A stretch of 44,418 nucleotides of DNA from assembly GCF_009711465.1 (NCBI RefSeq), contig NZ_SMME01000850.1, forward strand, positions 1-44,418, in the 5' to 3' direction. The notes under the pieces were generated by a model. It saw nothing but the letters and a program-made list of their open reading frames with translations, did no database searches and had not been told where the DNA came from. A program made the translations under genes and the position numbers. Positions 17,928-25,829 of this stretch are shown here, piece by piece. Each line of letters starts with the position of its first letter. Within the stretch, counting starts at the first letter, position 1. Source of the stretch: Parendozoicomonas verongulae (lineage in GTDB: Bacteria; Pseudomonadota; Gammaproteobacteria; Pseudomonadales; Endozoicomonadaceae).

Positions 17928-18569
17928 TTACTTAAAACGGAAATCCTCTTTCAGGTGATCTTTTACCTGCATAACCTGACGAACCAGATGAGCCAGAGAC
18001 TTGGTGCCCATCTTTTCCATTACGCGGGAGCGGTGGATTTCAACAGTACGCTGACTCAGGTTGATGTCGGCCGCGATAACCTTATTGGCCTTACCTTCAA
18101 CAACATGGTGCAGAACTTCACGCTCACGTTCAGTCAGAGTAGACAGGCGACGCAGGATTTCTTTGTGCTCCAGCAGTTCGGCACGCTGTTGAGTGTCCAG
18201 CTTCAGAGCGTCATTGATAAGGTCCAGCAGTTCCTGATCACGGAAAGGCTTCTGGATAAAGTTCATGGCACCGTCTTTGATGGCTTGAACAGCCATGGGA
18301 ACGTCACCGTGACCAGTAATGAAGATGATAGGCAGAATGCAGTGCATATCGTTCAGCTTGCTCTGCAGTTCCAGGCCGCTCATGCCTGGCATTCTGATAT
18401 CCAGCACGATGCAGCCAGGACGGTTTTCATCGTAAACTTCCAGGAAGTCGGCTGGAGAACCAAAGACTTCTACCTTCTGGCCTACAGAATTCATCAGCAT
18501 TCTGAGAGAGTCGCGAACTGCTTCATCATCGTCAATGATAAATACAGTGGGGTCCTGTTGTTGTTGCAT
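17928..18569 (-). CDS. FixJ/NarL-family response regulator
   Basis: Two-domain transcription regulator of 213 residues. The N-terminal receiver has an acidic triad in FIIDDDEAV (13-15), phospho-acceptor Asp57 in IVLDIRMPGMSG, TGHGDVPMAV (85-94) and Lys107 in FIQKPF. The C-terminal LuxR-type helix-turn-helix (about 146-205) reads LTEREREVLHHVVEGKANK followed by LSQRTVEIHRSRVMEKMG. Domain order and the Q-linker are those of FixJ/TodT/StyR regulators. GGAG lies 7 nt before ATG 18569 on the minus strand. No histidine kinase gene lies nearby, so it is an orphan here. It sits downstream of the T3SS operon and could, but need not, regulate it. Confidence 0.9.
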   Translation of the reverse strand: MQQQQDPTVFIIDDDEAVRDSLRMLMNSVGQKVEVFGSPADFLEVYDENRPGCIVLDIRMPGMSGLELQSKLNDMHCILPIIFITGHGDVPMAVQAIKDGAMNFIQKPFRDQELLDLINDALKLDTQQRAELLEHKEILRRLSTLTEREREVLHHVVEGKANKVIAADINLSQRTVEIHRSRVMEKMGTKSLAHLVRQVMQVKDHLKEDFRFK

Positions 18570-19117
18570 GATGGCTCCGGTCTGCTAACAGAAATGTAAG
18601 CGCTGAATTGTCAATAGGGATAATGAAGCCTCTGATAGCACTCACGTGCCTCTGGCGTTCTTCATCCCTTTTAAAAGTAAAGTGTCAGTTTTATAGCCGC
18701 TGGTTTCGAAATCGGCAAACTACTAACGAAGACTGCTGTGAACGCAGCGTAGTGTACTTTCGTGCAACAGCGGCTTTTCGTTAAACGACTAAGGTGTAGT
18801 GACTTCATACACCTGATTATCTTAAACAGCTACCTGGTAGGCTAAGACTGTCGTTTTTCAGTGTTTTGTCCAGTTTTCACTGTGTTTACAGAATCTTGAT
18901 CCGTAAGGGGTGGAGAGAGTATAGGGAGTTAGGCAGGGTTTTAATCCGTAAAAGTACGTTGGTGCTAAGCTTTTTTACTCTTACTTATTTCAGAAAACTG
19001 TCTGTTGAATTTAGTAGTCAGCTGATGGGCTATCAGAACGATACTGTGCCTTATCTGATCAGTTGCTACAGAACATCAATCGCTAACCAGCTTTTGGGTA
19101 CGTTATAAACGGGCTCG
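18570..19117. other. 548-base region without a supported gene
   Basis: Separates the FixJ-type regulator from the end of the T3SS operon. A plus-strand frame at 18866-19108 (80 codons, TTG start) has no ribosome-binding site or recognisable sequence. AGGTGTA (18792-18798) and TACACCT (18808-18814) form a 7-bp inverted repeat with a 9-nt spacer, compatible with an operator for the regulator gene. No small RNA or terminator with a T-run was recognised. Confidence 0.4.
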
Positions 19118-20167
19118 CTATTCAGGATCTTCATCCTGTTTCATCTGTTGTACCCAGCGGAACACTTCGGCTACCGGGCTGATGAGTTCGCTGGGGATAT
19201 AGTCGAAAACTTCGGTCTGGCTGAACAGGGCATGAGCGAGGGGAACATTTTCCATCACAGGAATCCCATGGCGCTCGGCCGCCTTGATAATAAACTGTGC
19301 CTGATTGCGTTTGCCGAGGCAGGTGACCATAGGCAGTGGCGTCTTGGCCTTGTTATAGTGCAGGCCCACGGCGATATGGGTGGGGTTTTTTATCACCACA
19401 TCGGATTGCGCCACATTGTCTTCTGAGTTCAGCAGCTCACGGTGCAGCTCCTTACGCTTACCCTTGATCTCCGGGTTACCTTCCATCTCCTTGTATTCCC
19501 GCTTGACCTCATCCTTGGTCATCTTTTGTTCTTTGGTGAACTGGTATTTCTCAAACATAAAGTCCAGTACCGAGATCACCATAAAGGCGACGATGGCAAA
19601 CAGCATCAGCTTCTTCATCAGGGAGCCGAGCACCGGAAGGATGCAGTTGGTGCCGCAGTAGGGCAGGTTCATCAGCTCGCTCAAACTACCCTTGATTACG
19701 AAATACACCACCAGTGACAGGAACAGAATCTTGATGATGGACTTCACCAGTTCCACCACATTCTTAATAGAGAATATCTTTTTCGCTCCCTGAATGGGGT
19801 TGATCTTCTTGATATCCGGCTTGATCGGCTCAAAGGCCAGAAGAATGCCAAACTGCACAACATTGCCGGCAACCGCTGCAAAGGCGGAAGCGACAACCAG
19901 TGGTGCAATCATCAGCAGGGCCTTGGAGAGCAGGCCAAGGGTGATGGATTTGAGGGCATCGCGAAACTCCATTTCATAGAATTCTGCCGGATACAGCAGC
20001 AGCTCCTGAAACATCTGCACATACCAGTCGCTTAAGGCCCAGATAATGGCAACAACCGCAATAATGCCCGCCGTGGAAGAGATCTCTTTGCTTTTGGCAA
20101 CCTGGCCTTTCTTACGAGCGTCACGAAGTTTTTTCGGTGTGGGTTGTTCAGTCTTTTCACCGCTCAT
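19118..20167 (-). CDS. sctU: T3SS export apparatus switch protein SctU
   Basis: Inner-membrane autoprotease of the YscU/FlhB family that switches export from early needle/ruler to later substrates. The 349-residue protein starts with the family motif SGEKTEQPTPKKLRDARKKG, has four hydrophobic segments (about 33-53, 80-105, 140-158, 185-205), a charged linker and the cytoplasmic autocleavage site NPTH at 261-264 (cut after Asn261), followed by HIAVGLHY and ENVPLAHALF. It is the last gene of the minus-strand sctN-U operon and starts 27 nt after sctT. Presence in an injectisome rather than a flagellar operon follows from the sctO/P/Q neighbours. Confidence 0.95.
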   Translation of the reverse strand: MSGEKTEQPTPKKLRDARKKGQVAKSKEISSTAGIIAVVAIIWALSDWYVQMFQELLLYPAEFYEMEFRDALKSITLGLLSKALLMIAPLVVASAFAAVAGNVVQFGILLAFEPIKPDIKKINPIQGAKKIFSIKNVVELVKSIIKILFLSLVVYFVIKGSLSELMNLPYCGTNCILPVLGSLMKKLMLFAIVAFMVISVLDFMFEKYQFTKEQKMTKDEVKREYKEMEGNPEIKGKRKELHRELLNSEDNVAQSDVVIKNPTHIAVGLHYNKAKTPLPMVTCLGKRNQAQFIIKAAERHGIPVMENVPLAHALFSQTEVFDYIPSELISPVAEVFRWVQQMKQDEDPE

Positions 20168-20194
20168 GGCATCGGCTATTTATTTTGCGAAGGG

Positions 20195-20989
20195 TTACAT
20201 TAAATATTGCCCAAGAATTCTCATAACGCTCGGGAATTCACTGGCGCGCTCTTTGGCGAGACTCATGACCGTCGACACGTACAGCACCAGGATGGCCACG
20301 GCCACGGCCGACTTGATGGGCATGGCTAGAATAAATACGTTGAGCTGAGGGGCAGAACGGCTGATCAGTGCGATACCCCACTCCGTAATAAACATGCAGA
20401 TCATAATGGGAGCAGCAAGCCATACAGAGAGGGTGATTATCAGATCAAACTGCCCCAGAAAGAACAGCACGGCCGATTGATTTATTGTTGGCCAGAATTC
20501 AAATACCGGCCACGCGTGATAACTTTGGAACAGGCTGCCCAGCAGAATCAGAAACACACCGCTGATAAGGTAAATACAGGTAAACGCCTGAGCGAACATT
20601 AAACCCATAGGCGAGGTTTCTGACCCTGACATGGGGTTCATGGTACTCGCCATAGATGCACCACGCTGGTTATCAATAATAAAACCGGCAGCTTCCAGTG
20701 CCCAGAAAGGAATGGTGGCAATAAACCCGATAAACATGCCGATCATCACTTCTTTCAAAATAAGCGCCAGAATAATCAACATACCAGGCGTGGAATCTGG
20801 CTCCTGGGCCGACACCATGGGGTACAGAAAGATCGCCAGACTCCCCACAATACCATTACGAATCATGGCACCGCCCACTACCTGTTTATTTAGAATGGGC
20901 ATGGTATTGAAGGCTGCAGCCATACGCACCATGGTCATAGAGTAGATGAAGAGAACGTGCTTGAGCTCTGCGACGGCCTCAGGAGGCAT
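20195..20989 (-). CDS. sctT: T3SS export apparatus protein SctT
   Basis: Polytopic inner-membrane protein of the YscT/FliR family; with SctR and SctS it forms the export gate. 264 residues, overwhelmingly hydrophobic with about six membrane spans. Family landmarks include RMAAAFNTMPILN, KEVMIGMFIGFIATIPFWALEAAGFIIDNQRGASMAS (positions about 79-115) and the TEWGIALISRSAPQLNVF segment near 200. Starts 1 nt after the sctS stop, with AGGAG-type sequence inside the sctS end. Confidence 0.93.
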   Translation of the reverse strand: MPPEAVAELKHVLFIYSMTMVRMAAAFNTMPILNKQVVGGAMIRNGIVGSLAIFLYPMVSAQEPDSTPGMLIILALILKEVMIGMFIGFIATIPFWALEAAGFIIDNQRGASMASTMNPMSGSETSPMGLMFAQAFTCIYLISGVFLILLGSLFQSYHAWPVFEFWPTINQSAVLFFLGQFDLIITLSVWLAAPIMICMFITEWGIALISRSAPQLNVFILAMPIKSAVAVAILVLYVSTVMSLAKERASEFPSVMRILGQYLM

Positions 20990-20990
20990 A

Positions 20991-21254
20991 TCAGATATCC
21001 GGAATGAAGTTCATGATTGCCAGAGAGAAGTTGTACACTTCAATACCCATCCAGCGGGCGGTGGCGAAAATACTGATCACAACGGCAATCAGTTTGAACG
21101 CGAAGGGCAGGGTTTGTTCCTGTATCTGGGTCAGTGCCTGCACCAGACTCACCAGCAAACCGATACCTGCAGCAGCCACAATAGGTGGCATCGACAGAAT
21201 CAGCGTCAGCATCAGGGCTTTGGCTGTCATTGTCAGAACTTCTGCTTCAACCAT
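20991..21254 (-). CDS. sctS: T3SS export apparatus protein SctS
   Basis: Small export-gate subunit of the YscS/FliQ family. 87 residues with two long hydrophobic helices (about 10-37 and 48-70) and the connecting motif LVSLVQALTQIQEQTLPFAFKLIAV. ATG 21254 is selected because AAGGAA lies about 8 nt upstream and the length then equals the family norm; an upstream in-frame start at 21287 would overlap sctR. It is the third membrane gate gene of the operon in the canonical R-S-T order. Confidence 0.93.
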   Translation of the reverse strand: MVEAEVLTMTAKALMLTLILSMPPIVAAAGIGLLVSLVQALTQIQEQTLPFAFKLIAVVISIFATARWMGIEVYNFSLAIMNFIPDI

Positions 21255-21267
21255 TCTGCCATTTCCT

Positions 21268-21918
21268 TTATTGATAACTGAGCACAAGGCCGTGGATCAG
21301 TCGTGTCCAGCCATCCAACAATACAAACAGTAGTAGTTTGAAGGGCAGAGAAATGGTCATAGGCGATACCATCATCATACCCATGGCCAAAAGGATGTTA
21401 GATACAATCAAATCGATAATGATAAACGGCAGATACAGTAAAAAGCCGACCTGAAAGGCTTTGGTCAGTTCACTGATGGCGAATGAAGGCACCAGTATCA
21501 TAAGACTGTCCTGTGATAACTCTTCTTTGTAGCCGGGAGGCCAGAGTGCGGTAGCGGTTTTTAAAAAAAAACGGCGTTCTCTGTCGGTTGTGTTTTTCAG
21601 CAGGAATTTGCGATAGGGCACCACACCCGACTCAAACACCCCTCGCCAGGAATCATCCTTAATGCTGATTTGTTCATCTTTCACGATGTTGAACATCTCG
21701 ATGCCTACGGGGGCCATGATGTAAATGGTGAGGATGATGGCCAGAGAGTTCAGGGCCATATTCGGAGGAATCTGCTGCAAACCAGTGGCGTTACGGAGTA
21801 TGCCAAACACCACAACCAATTTGAGGAAGGACGTGCCCAGAATAGCGACAAACGGCACCAGCGACATCAGTGCCAGCGGCAGTATCAGGTAAAACGGTGA
21901 TGAGAGATCAAACTCCAT
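21268..21918 (-). CDS. sctR: T3SS export apparatus protein SctR
   Basis: Export-gate core subunit of the YscR/FliP family. 216 residues: hydrophobic N-terminal spans with SLVPFVAILGTSFLKLVVVFGILRNATGLQQIPPN-type sequence (about 18-52), a central soluble segment (about 80-145) and C-terminal FLLYLPFIIIDLIVSNILLAMGMMM. ATG 21918 is preferred over in-frame 22026 because AAGGAC lies just upstream and the product then has the family length without the unrelated 36-residue extension. The gap to sctQ is 43 nt. Confidence 0.94.
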   Translation of the reverse strand: MEFDLSSPFYLILPLALMSLVPFVAILGTSFLKLVVVFGILRNATGLQQIPPNMALNSLAIILTIYIMAPVGIEMFNIVKDEQISIKDDSWRGVFESGVVPYRKFLLKNTTDRERRFFLKTATALWPPGYKEELSQDSLMILVPSFAISELTKAFQVGFLLYLPFIIIDLIVSNILLAMGMMMVSPMTISLPFKLLLFVLLDGWTRLIHGLVLSYQ

Positions 21919-21961
21919 CGCAAATGTCCTTTTCCCGGTACTGCTCGGTGATTGAAATGCG

Positions 21962-22369
21962 TTACAACAGCTTGGTAATACGAGCGCCAATCTGGTTATT
22001 GATATTGACCAGCTCGCACTCGGCAAAGGCTTTTCCGTTGGCCTTCATGGTAACAGGGCTGGCGATACTGCGATTCAGCTCAAAGGTGTAGCCCGGGCCC
22101 AGACGACCCATCTCCCCAACTGTGAGCTCATGATGACCGACATCGAACACCAGTTTCACAGGCAGGCCCTGAACATCCTGATGATTCACATGCTGAGCTG
22201 GTGCTTGAGGCGCAACCTGCTGTTGAGGTGCCCGTGGCGCCGCCTGAGGGGCTGCTTGAGGGGCTGCTTGAGCAGCCGGGGCGTTAGTGAAGCCCAGATC
22301 ATCATCAAAGTCATCACCGAGATCAAGGTCATCATCCAGATCATCAAAGTCATCGAATTCGTTGCTCAT
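21962..22369 (-). CDS. Probable internal-start product SctQ-C
   Basis: In-frame ATG at 22369 (Met245 of SctQ) is preceded on the minus strand by GGTGGAG with a 6-nt spacer (GGAG at 22376-22379). The product would be 135 residues: the Asp-rich linker, the AAPQ tract and the SPOA domain. Internal initiation giving a C-terminal SctQ fragment that joins full-length SctQ is established for YscQ of Yersinia and SpaO of Salmonella. Here it is inferred from the ribosome-binding site and domain boundary only. Confidence 0.55.
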   Translation of the reverse strand: MSNEFDDFDDLDDDLDLGDDFDDDLGFTNAPAAQAAPQAAPQAAPRAPQQQVAPQAPAQHVNHQDVQGLPVKLVFDVGHHELTVGEMGRLGPGYTFELNRSIASPVTMKANGKAFAECELVNINNQIGARITKLL

Positions 22370-23101
22370 ACCATTCTCCACCCGCTGTTTCAGCGTAACC
22401 TGAGAGCCGCTGATTTCTGCCAGAAAGCCGGAGCTTTCGGACATCCTGAGAAACACATGCTTGCCATTCCTGAACCAGGAACGATCAAGCAAAACGATGT
22501 CTCCAGAGGCCAGTTGTCGAAGCCGTGTATCCGAGAGAATCGTGTGGCCCACTTCAACGGCAAGGGGCATAGCTAAATGATCGGCTGGCATGAACTGAGC
22601 TGTACCCAGAGCGTTGCTGATCATGTTGTGAATCTGGTCATTGACCACCAGTAAACCACTGGCCGTGGTGCTTTGGTTCTGAAAGGTGATACCAAGGCAG
22701 GGCGTGCCTTCGGGAATATGATCGCTGCGGGATACACGGCTCAGGCGCATGTCCTTTTGTACTAAAGCCCGCAAATCCCCCAGCATGCGCTCAACGGCAA
22801 GCGATGCGCAACCAAGGCGCAAATCATCAGGAAGCTGCTCAAGCAGATCGGGAAGGGAGCTGCCGCCAATAGACATACCGCTGAACAGATCACGGGTAGC
22901 TAGAATGCGGACAGGCAGACCATCTACAGTGATCTGGAATTCAAGATCAAACTGGCGCGAGGCTATCACCGGCGTGAGTGATATTGCGCAGGGCTGGCCA
23001 TTGATCTGGCTTTGAAGCTGACCCGTAAAGCCGCTGACGAGATTGTTCAGCAATGCCTGCTGGTGGGTCAGCGGTTTGTAAGGGAATGGCTGGATGGACA
23101 T
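21962..23101 (-). CDS. sctQ: T3SS cytoplasmic sorting-platform protein SctQ
   Basis: YscQ/FliMN-type component of the sorting platform below the injectisome. The 379-residue protein has an N-terminal region (about 1-235), a very acidic Asp-rich linker (about 248-270), an Ala/Pro/Gln-rich low-complexity tract (about 273-300) and a C-terminal SPOA (FliN-like) domain beginning LPVKLVFDVGHHELTVGE (about 313-379). The acidic and AAPQ repeats between domains are unusual in length. A well-formed ribosome-binding site with in-frame ATG at 22369 suggests separate production of a short SctQ-C form, as known for YscQ and SpaO. Confidence 0.9.
   Translation of the reverse strand: MSIQPFPYKPLTHQQALLNNLVSGFTGQLQSQINGQPCAISLTPVIASRQFDLEFQITVDGLPVRILATRDLFSGMSIGGSSLPDLLEQLPDDLRLGCASLAVERMLGDLRALVQKDMRLSRVSRSDHIPEGTPCLGITFQNQSTTASGLLVVNDQIHNMISNALGTAQFMPADHLAMPLAVEVGHTILSDTRLRQLASGDIVLLDRSWFRNGKHVFLRMSESSGFLAEISGSQVTLKQRVENGMSNEFDDFDDLDDDLDLGDDFDDDLGFTNAPAAQAAPQAAPQAAPRAPQQQVAPQAPAQHVNHQDVQGLPVKLVFDVGHHELTVGEMGRLGPGYTFELNRSIASPVTMKANGKAFAECELVNINNQIGARITKLL
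22367..22379 (-). promoter_or_regulatory. Internal ribosome-binding site in sctQ
   Basis: GGAG at 22376-22379 and a 6-nt spacer before ATG 22369-22367 make an initiation site stronger than that of full-length sctQ, whose nearest GAGG lies about 13 nt from its ATG. Confidence 0.55.
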
Positions 23102-23119
23102 AGTCGTTCAGCGCCTCAG

Positions 23120-23833
23120 TTAGCTATCCCTGTCTTCATCATCTTCCGCAACATACTGCTCCCGGGAGCGGCCGTCACCGGTATCCTGATCAGCATTGCC
23201 ACCCTGCATTTTGATATTCACTTCGATATCGCCACCCATCTTTTTGTTCAGAGTGTCCATTAATGCCTGTTCGCCTTTATTGAGAAAGTTGAAAGACTCA
23301 GCAGAGGTGGTCGTGAACTCGATAGTCATTTTCCCCGTGGTGGCATCCTTACGGATCATCATCTCGGTGCCGGGCAGCATATCGTTTTTGAAATCCACTT
23401 TGACGGCTTTTACATCACCGGCGCTGCTGACCATGATTTTGTCGACGATTTTATCGATCTTGTCGACCATCTGTTTGTTATCAACGGGCTGTACTTCGGC
23501 AGTTTTGCCCATACGGGCATCCATCACTTTGGCGGCATCGCCGTGGGCCAGAGCTTCGCCGTCTTCTTTGGTGTCTTTTTTCTTGGAGTGGAGTTTGCCG
23601 AACAGGTCTTCGAGGCCTTCTTTTTTTCCTTCTTTGCTCTGATTTTCGGCCAGTGCACCGCGATCGCCTTTCAGCCCTTTTTCATCCGGAGCTTTCTTTT
23701 TCATGGCCATATCGAACTCGCCGCTGTTGCGTTCGGCTTCTTTCTCGGAGGTGCGATCAGCTTTGCCCTGCTGATTAGCCTCGTTTGCGCCCGAAGGCTG
23801 TGGAGTGCTGGCAGGTCCCTGTACACTACTCAT
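23120..23833 (-). CDS. sctP: T3SS needle-length/substrate-switch protein SctP
   Basis: Probable YscP/HrpP-type ruler that times the switch in export specificity. 237 residues: a low-complexity N-terminal half rich in Lys, Glu, Gly and Ser (about 1-110, many charged residues, no membrane segment) and a C-terminal FliK/T3S4-like domain with alternating strands (VKAVKVDFKND.LPGTEMMIRKD, KMTIEFTTTSAESFNFLNKGEQAL, DIEVNIKMQG). The acidic tail YVAEDDEDRDS follows. AGGAAG lies 6 nt before ATG 23833. Position between sctO and sctQ supports the call; the protein itself diverges fast in all T3SS. Confidence 0.78.
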   Translation of the reverse strand: MSSVQGPASTPQPSGANEANQQGKADRTSEKEAERNSGEFDMAMKKKAPDEKGLKGDRGALAENQSKEGKKEGLEDLFGKLHSKKKDTKEDGEALAHGDAAKVMDARMGKTAEVQPVDNKQMVDKIDKIVDKIMVSSAGDVKAVKVDFKNDMLPGTEMMIRKDATTGKMTIEFTTTSAESFNFLNKGEQALMDTLNKKMGGDIEVNIKMQGGNADQDTGDGRSREQYVAEDDEDRDS

Positions 23834-23848
23834 AGCGGCTTCCTTTCC

Positions 23849-24310
23849 TCAGTGACGATTACGGGGAGTAAACTCCTCCAGTTCCAGCTCTTCCAGGCGG
23901 GCCTTTTCCTTGGCCGCTTCCTGATCCAGTACATCTGTAAACTCTTCAAACTTTTGCACCGCCTGTGTGGCCTTTGCGTGGGCCTGGCGGGCTTCCTCAA
24001 GCTGCTGTTTGCACTCTTCGAGGTGCTTCTCGGCTTTGGTGATGGCCTCTTCCAGTACGAGGTCCTGTTCCCGGAGCTTAGCCACTTTCTGCTTGAGAAT
24101 ATCGAGGTCAAACTGTTTTACCGCGGTATTCATAATATTATCGTAAAGTCGCCGCTCTTCTTGATAACGCCACTCTTTATAGTCTTCCAGTTCCTTCTTT
24201 TTCTTCTCGATATCCTGAACGGCCACTTCCACCCGATAGCGACACTTTCGCACCTCGTCTTCGGCGGATTTCTCCCGAATCCGTTTGACCCGCAGCAAGT
24301 CATGCAACAC
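23849..24310 (-). CDS. sctO: T3SS stalk protein SctO
   Basis: YscO/FliJ-type coiled-coil stalk that sits in the SctN hexamer and links it to the export gate. 153 residues with almost continuous heptad pattern (about 15-140) rich in Lys, Glu, Gln and Arg, starting with the typical LLRVKRIREKSAEDEVR segment. The start is GTG 24310, with TAGG overlapping the sctN stop 8-12 nt upstream; an alternative TTG follows at once. Lies between sctN and sctP as in Ysc-type operons. Confidence 0.87.
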   Translation of the reverse strand: MLHDLLRVKRIREKSAEDEVRKCRYRVEVAVQDIEKKKKELEDYKEWRYQEERRLYDNIMNTAVKQFDLDILKQKVAKLREQDLVLEEAITKAEKHLEECKQQLEEARQAHAKATQAVQKFEEFTDVLDQEAAKEKARLEELELEEFTPRNRH

Positions 24311-24319
24311 AGGGCGAGC

Positions 24320-25654
24320 CTATCGAATCAGCTGGTGGAGTTGCTGAACCGTGGCGTCGAAGTCCGAAAGCTCATCGGTTCTCTGTTTCAGGAAATTGCG
24401 GATGGTTTCAATTCTGGCCAGTGCCTCATCGGCCACCGGGTCGGCTCCCTGTTTGTATTCACCCACTTTCACCAGCAGTTCGATCTCTTCGTACTTAGCC
24501 ATCAGTTCCCGCACCCTGCCAGCGGAGCCAATGTGCTCCTTGTCCACAATGTTGTTCATAACCCGGCTGGCGGAGGCTAGAACATCAATGGCCGGGTAAT
24601 GGTTTGCGGCCGCCAGTTTACGGGACAGAATAATGTGGCCGTCGAGAATAGATCGGGTTTCGTCCGCTACAGGCTCTGACATATCGTCACCTTCCACCAG
24701 AACGGTATACAGGGCGGTGATAGAACCCTTGTCCGACATACCGGCTCGTTCCATCAATTTGGGCAGGGTGGCGAACACGGACGGCGGGAAGCCTCGACGG
24801 GTGGGCGGCTCACCGGCAGCCAGGCCAATTTCCCGTTGGGCACGGGCGAAACGGGTAACGGAATCCATCAGCAACAGAACCCGCTTCCCCTGATCTCGGA
24901 AATATTCGGCAACCGCCGTGGCAGTGTAAGCGGCTTTGGCCCGTTCCATGGAGGATTTGTCGGAGGTGGCCACAATGGTGACGGATTTTTTAATGCCTTC
25001 CGGCCCGAGATCGTGCTCGAGAAATTCTCTGAGTTCCCGTCCCCGTTCACCAATCAGGGCGAGCACCGTGACATCCACTTCTGCGCCCTTCACCAGCATG
25101 GAGAGCAGGGTGGATTTACCACCACCGGCGGCCGCGAAGATACCCATCCGCTGGCCTTCGCCGCAGGTGAGTATGCCGTCCAGTACCCGCAGGCCCAGTG
25201 GCATGGGTTTATCGATGATCTTTCTCGTGAGTGGGTCGGGAGCATTGGCGTAAACCGGGTACCAGGCTTCCGGGTTCACCTGTTCGTCCGGGTCTTCGTG
25301 AAGTGGTCGGCCCATGCCATCGAGGACTTTGCCAAGCAAGTGAGATCCTACGGCAACATGGTGCACTCGTCCGGTCGGGATCACCTCGGTGTTGGAGGAA
25401 ATGCCGAGCATATCTCCCAATGGCGTGAGTACGGCGTCATAGCCTTCAAAGCCCACGACTTCGGCGTAGTTCATATCGTCTTCGCCGGGGGTGAACAGTT
25501 CGCAGAGCTCACCAATTTTTACGCCGGGCACGGCGGCTTTGATGATCATGCCCTGAACTTCTGTGACCCGCCCGCGGATATCCACCAGACGGCTGCCATC
25601 TACGGCGTTTTGCAGGGCTTCTGTTAAGTAGTCGAGTGCATCACTATCGCTCAA
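24320..25654 (-). CDS. sctN: T3SS ATPase SctN
   Basis: Hexameric ATPase of the injectisome that strips chaperones and unfolds cargo. About 444 residues. Family landmarks: [25 protein letters not shown] in the N-terminal barrel, Walker [10 protein letters not shown] near 174-182, [19 protein letters not shown], Walker [35 protein letters not shown] and the arginine-finger region [15 protein letters not shown]. The start is TTG 25654, 7 nt after GGGAG; a TTG at 25660 is only 1 nt from that site. First gene of the N-O-P-Q-R-S-T-U operon, preceded by the terminator of the chaperone gene, so it likely has its own promoter in 25655-25783. Confidence 0.95.
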   Translation of the reverse strand: MSDSDALDYLTEALQNAVDGSRLVDIRGRVTEVQGMIIKAAVPGVKIGELCELFTPGEDDMNYAEVVGFEGYDAVLTPLGDMLGISSNTEVIPTGRVHHVAVGSHLLGKVLDGMGRPLHEDPDEQVNPEAWYPVYANAPDPLTRKIIDKPMPLGLRVLDGILTCGEGQRMGIFAAAGGGKSTLLSMLVKGAEVDVTVLALIGERGRELREFLEHDLGPEGIKKSVTIVATSDKSSMERAKAAYTATAVAEYFRDQGKRVLLLMDSVTRFARAQREIGLAAGEPPTRRGFPPSVFATLPKLMERAGMSDKGSITALYTVLVEGDDMSEPVADETRSILDGHIILSRKLAAANHYPAIDVLASASRVMNNIVDKEHIGSAGRVRELMAKYEEIELLVKVGEYKQGADPVADEALARIETIRNFLKQRTDELSDFDATVQQLHQLIR

Positions 25655-25783
25655 GGTCAAACTCCCTCTGACCGTATTAATGGCTTTTGAAAGCAGTCGT
25701 TATTTGTCTGACTTTCAAGATCGAGTTTAGTCTCTCTATAGAGTCGGCTGGGGAGCGCGATAGATGAGGCAGGTGGGATTGTT

Positions 25784-25805
25784 AAAAAAAACGCCCCGAA
25801 GGGCG
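25784..25805 (-). terminator. Strong intrinsic terminator after the CesT-type gene
   Basis: CGCCC (25792-25796) and GGGCG (25801-25805) close a TTCG tetraloop when read on the minus strand, and eight T residues follow (complement of A 25784-25791). This separates the chaperone transcript from sctN. Confidence 0.85.
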
Positions 25806-25829
25806 CTATGAGTGGGGGATTTTGTTCTT

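Noticed and set aside
18866..19108. 80-codon plus-strand frame in the gap before sctU
   Set aside because: TTG start without ribosome-binding site, mixed composition, no similarity recalled.
23543..24580. A 345-codon plus-strand frame across sctP, sctO and sctN
   Set aside because: Phe/Leu-rich translation antisense to three recognised T3SS genes; caused by Lys/Glu-rich codons of the sense strand.
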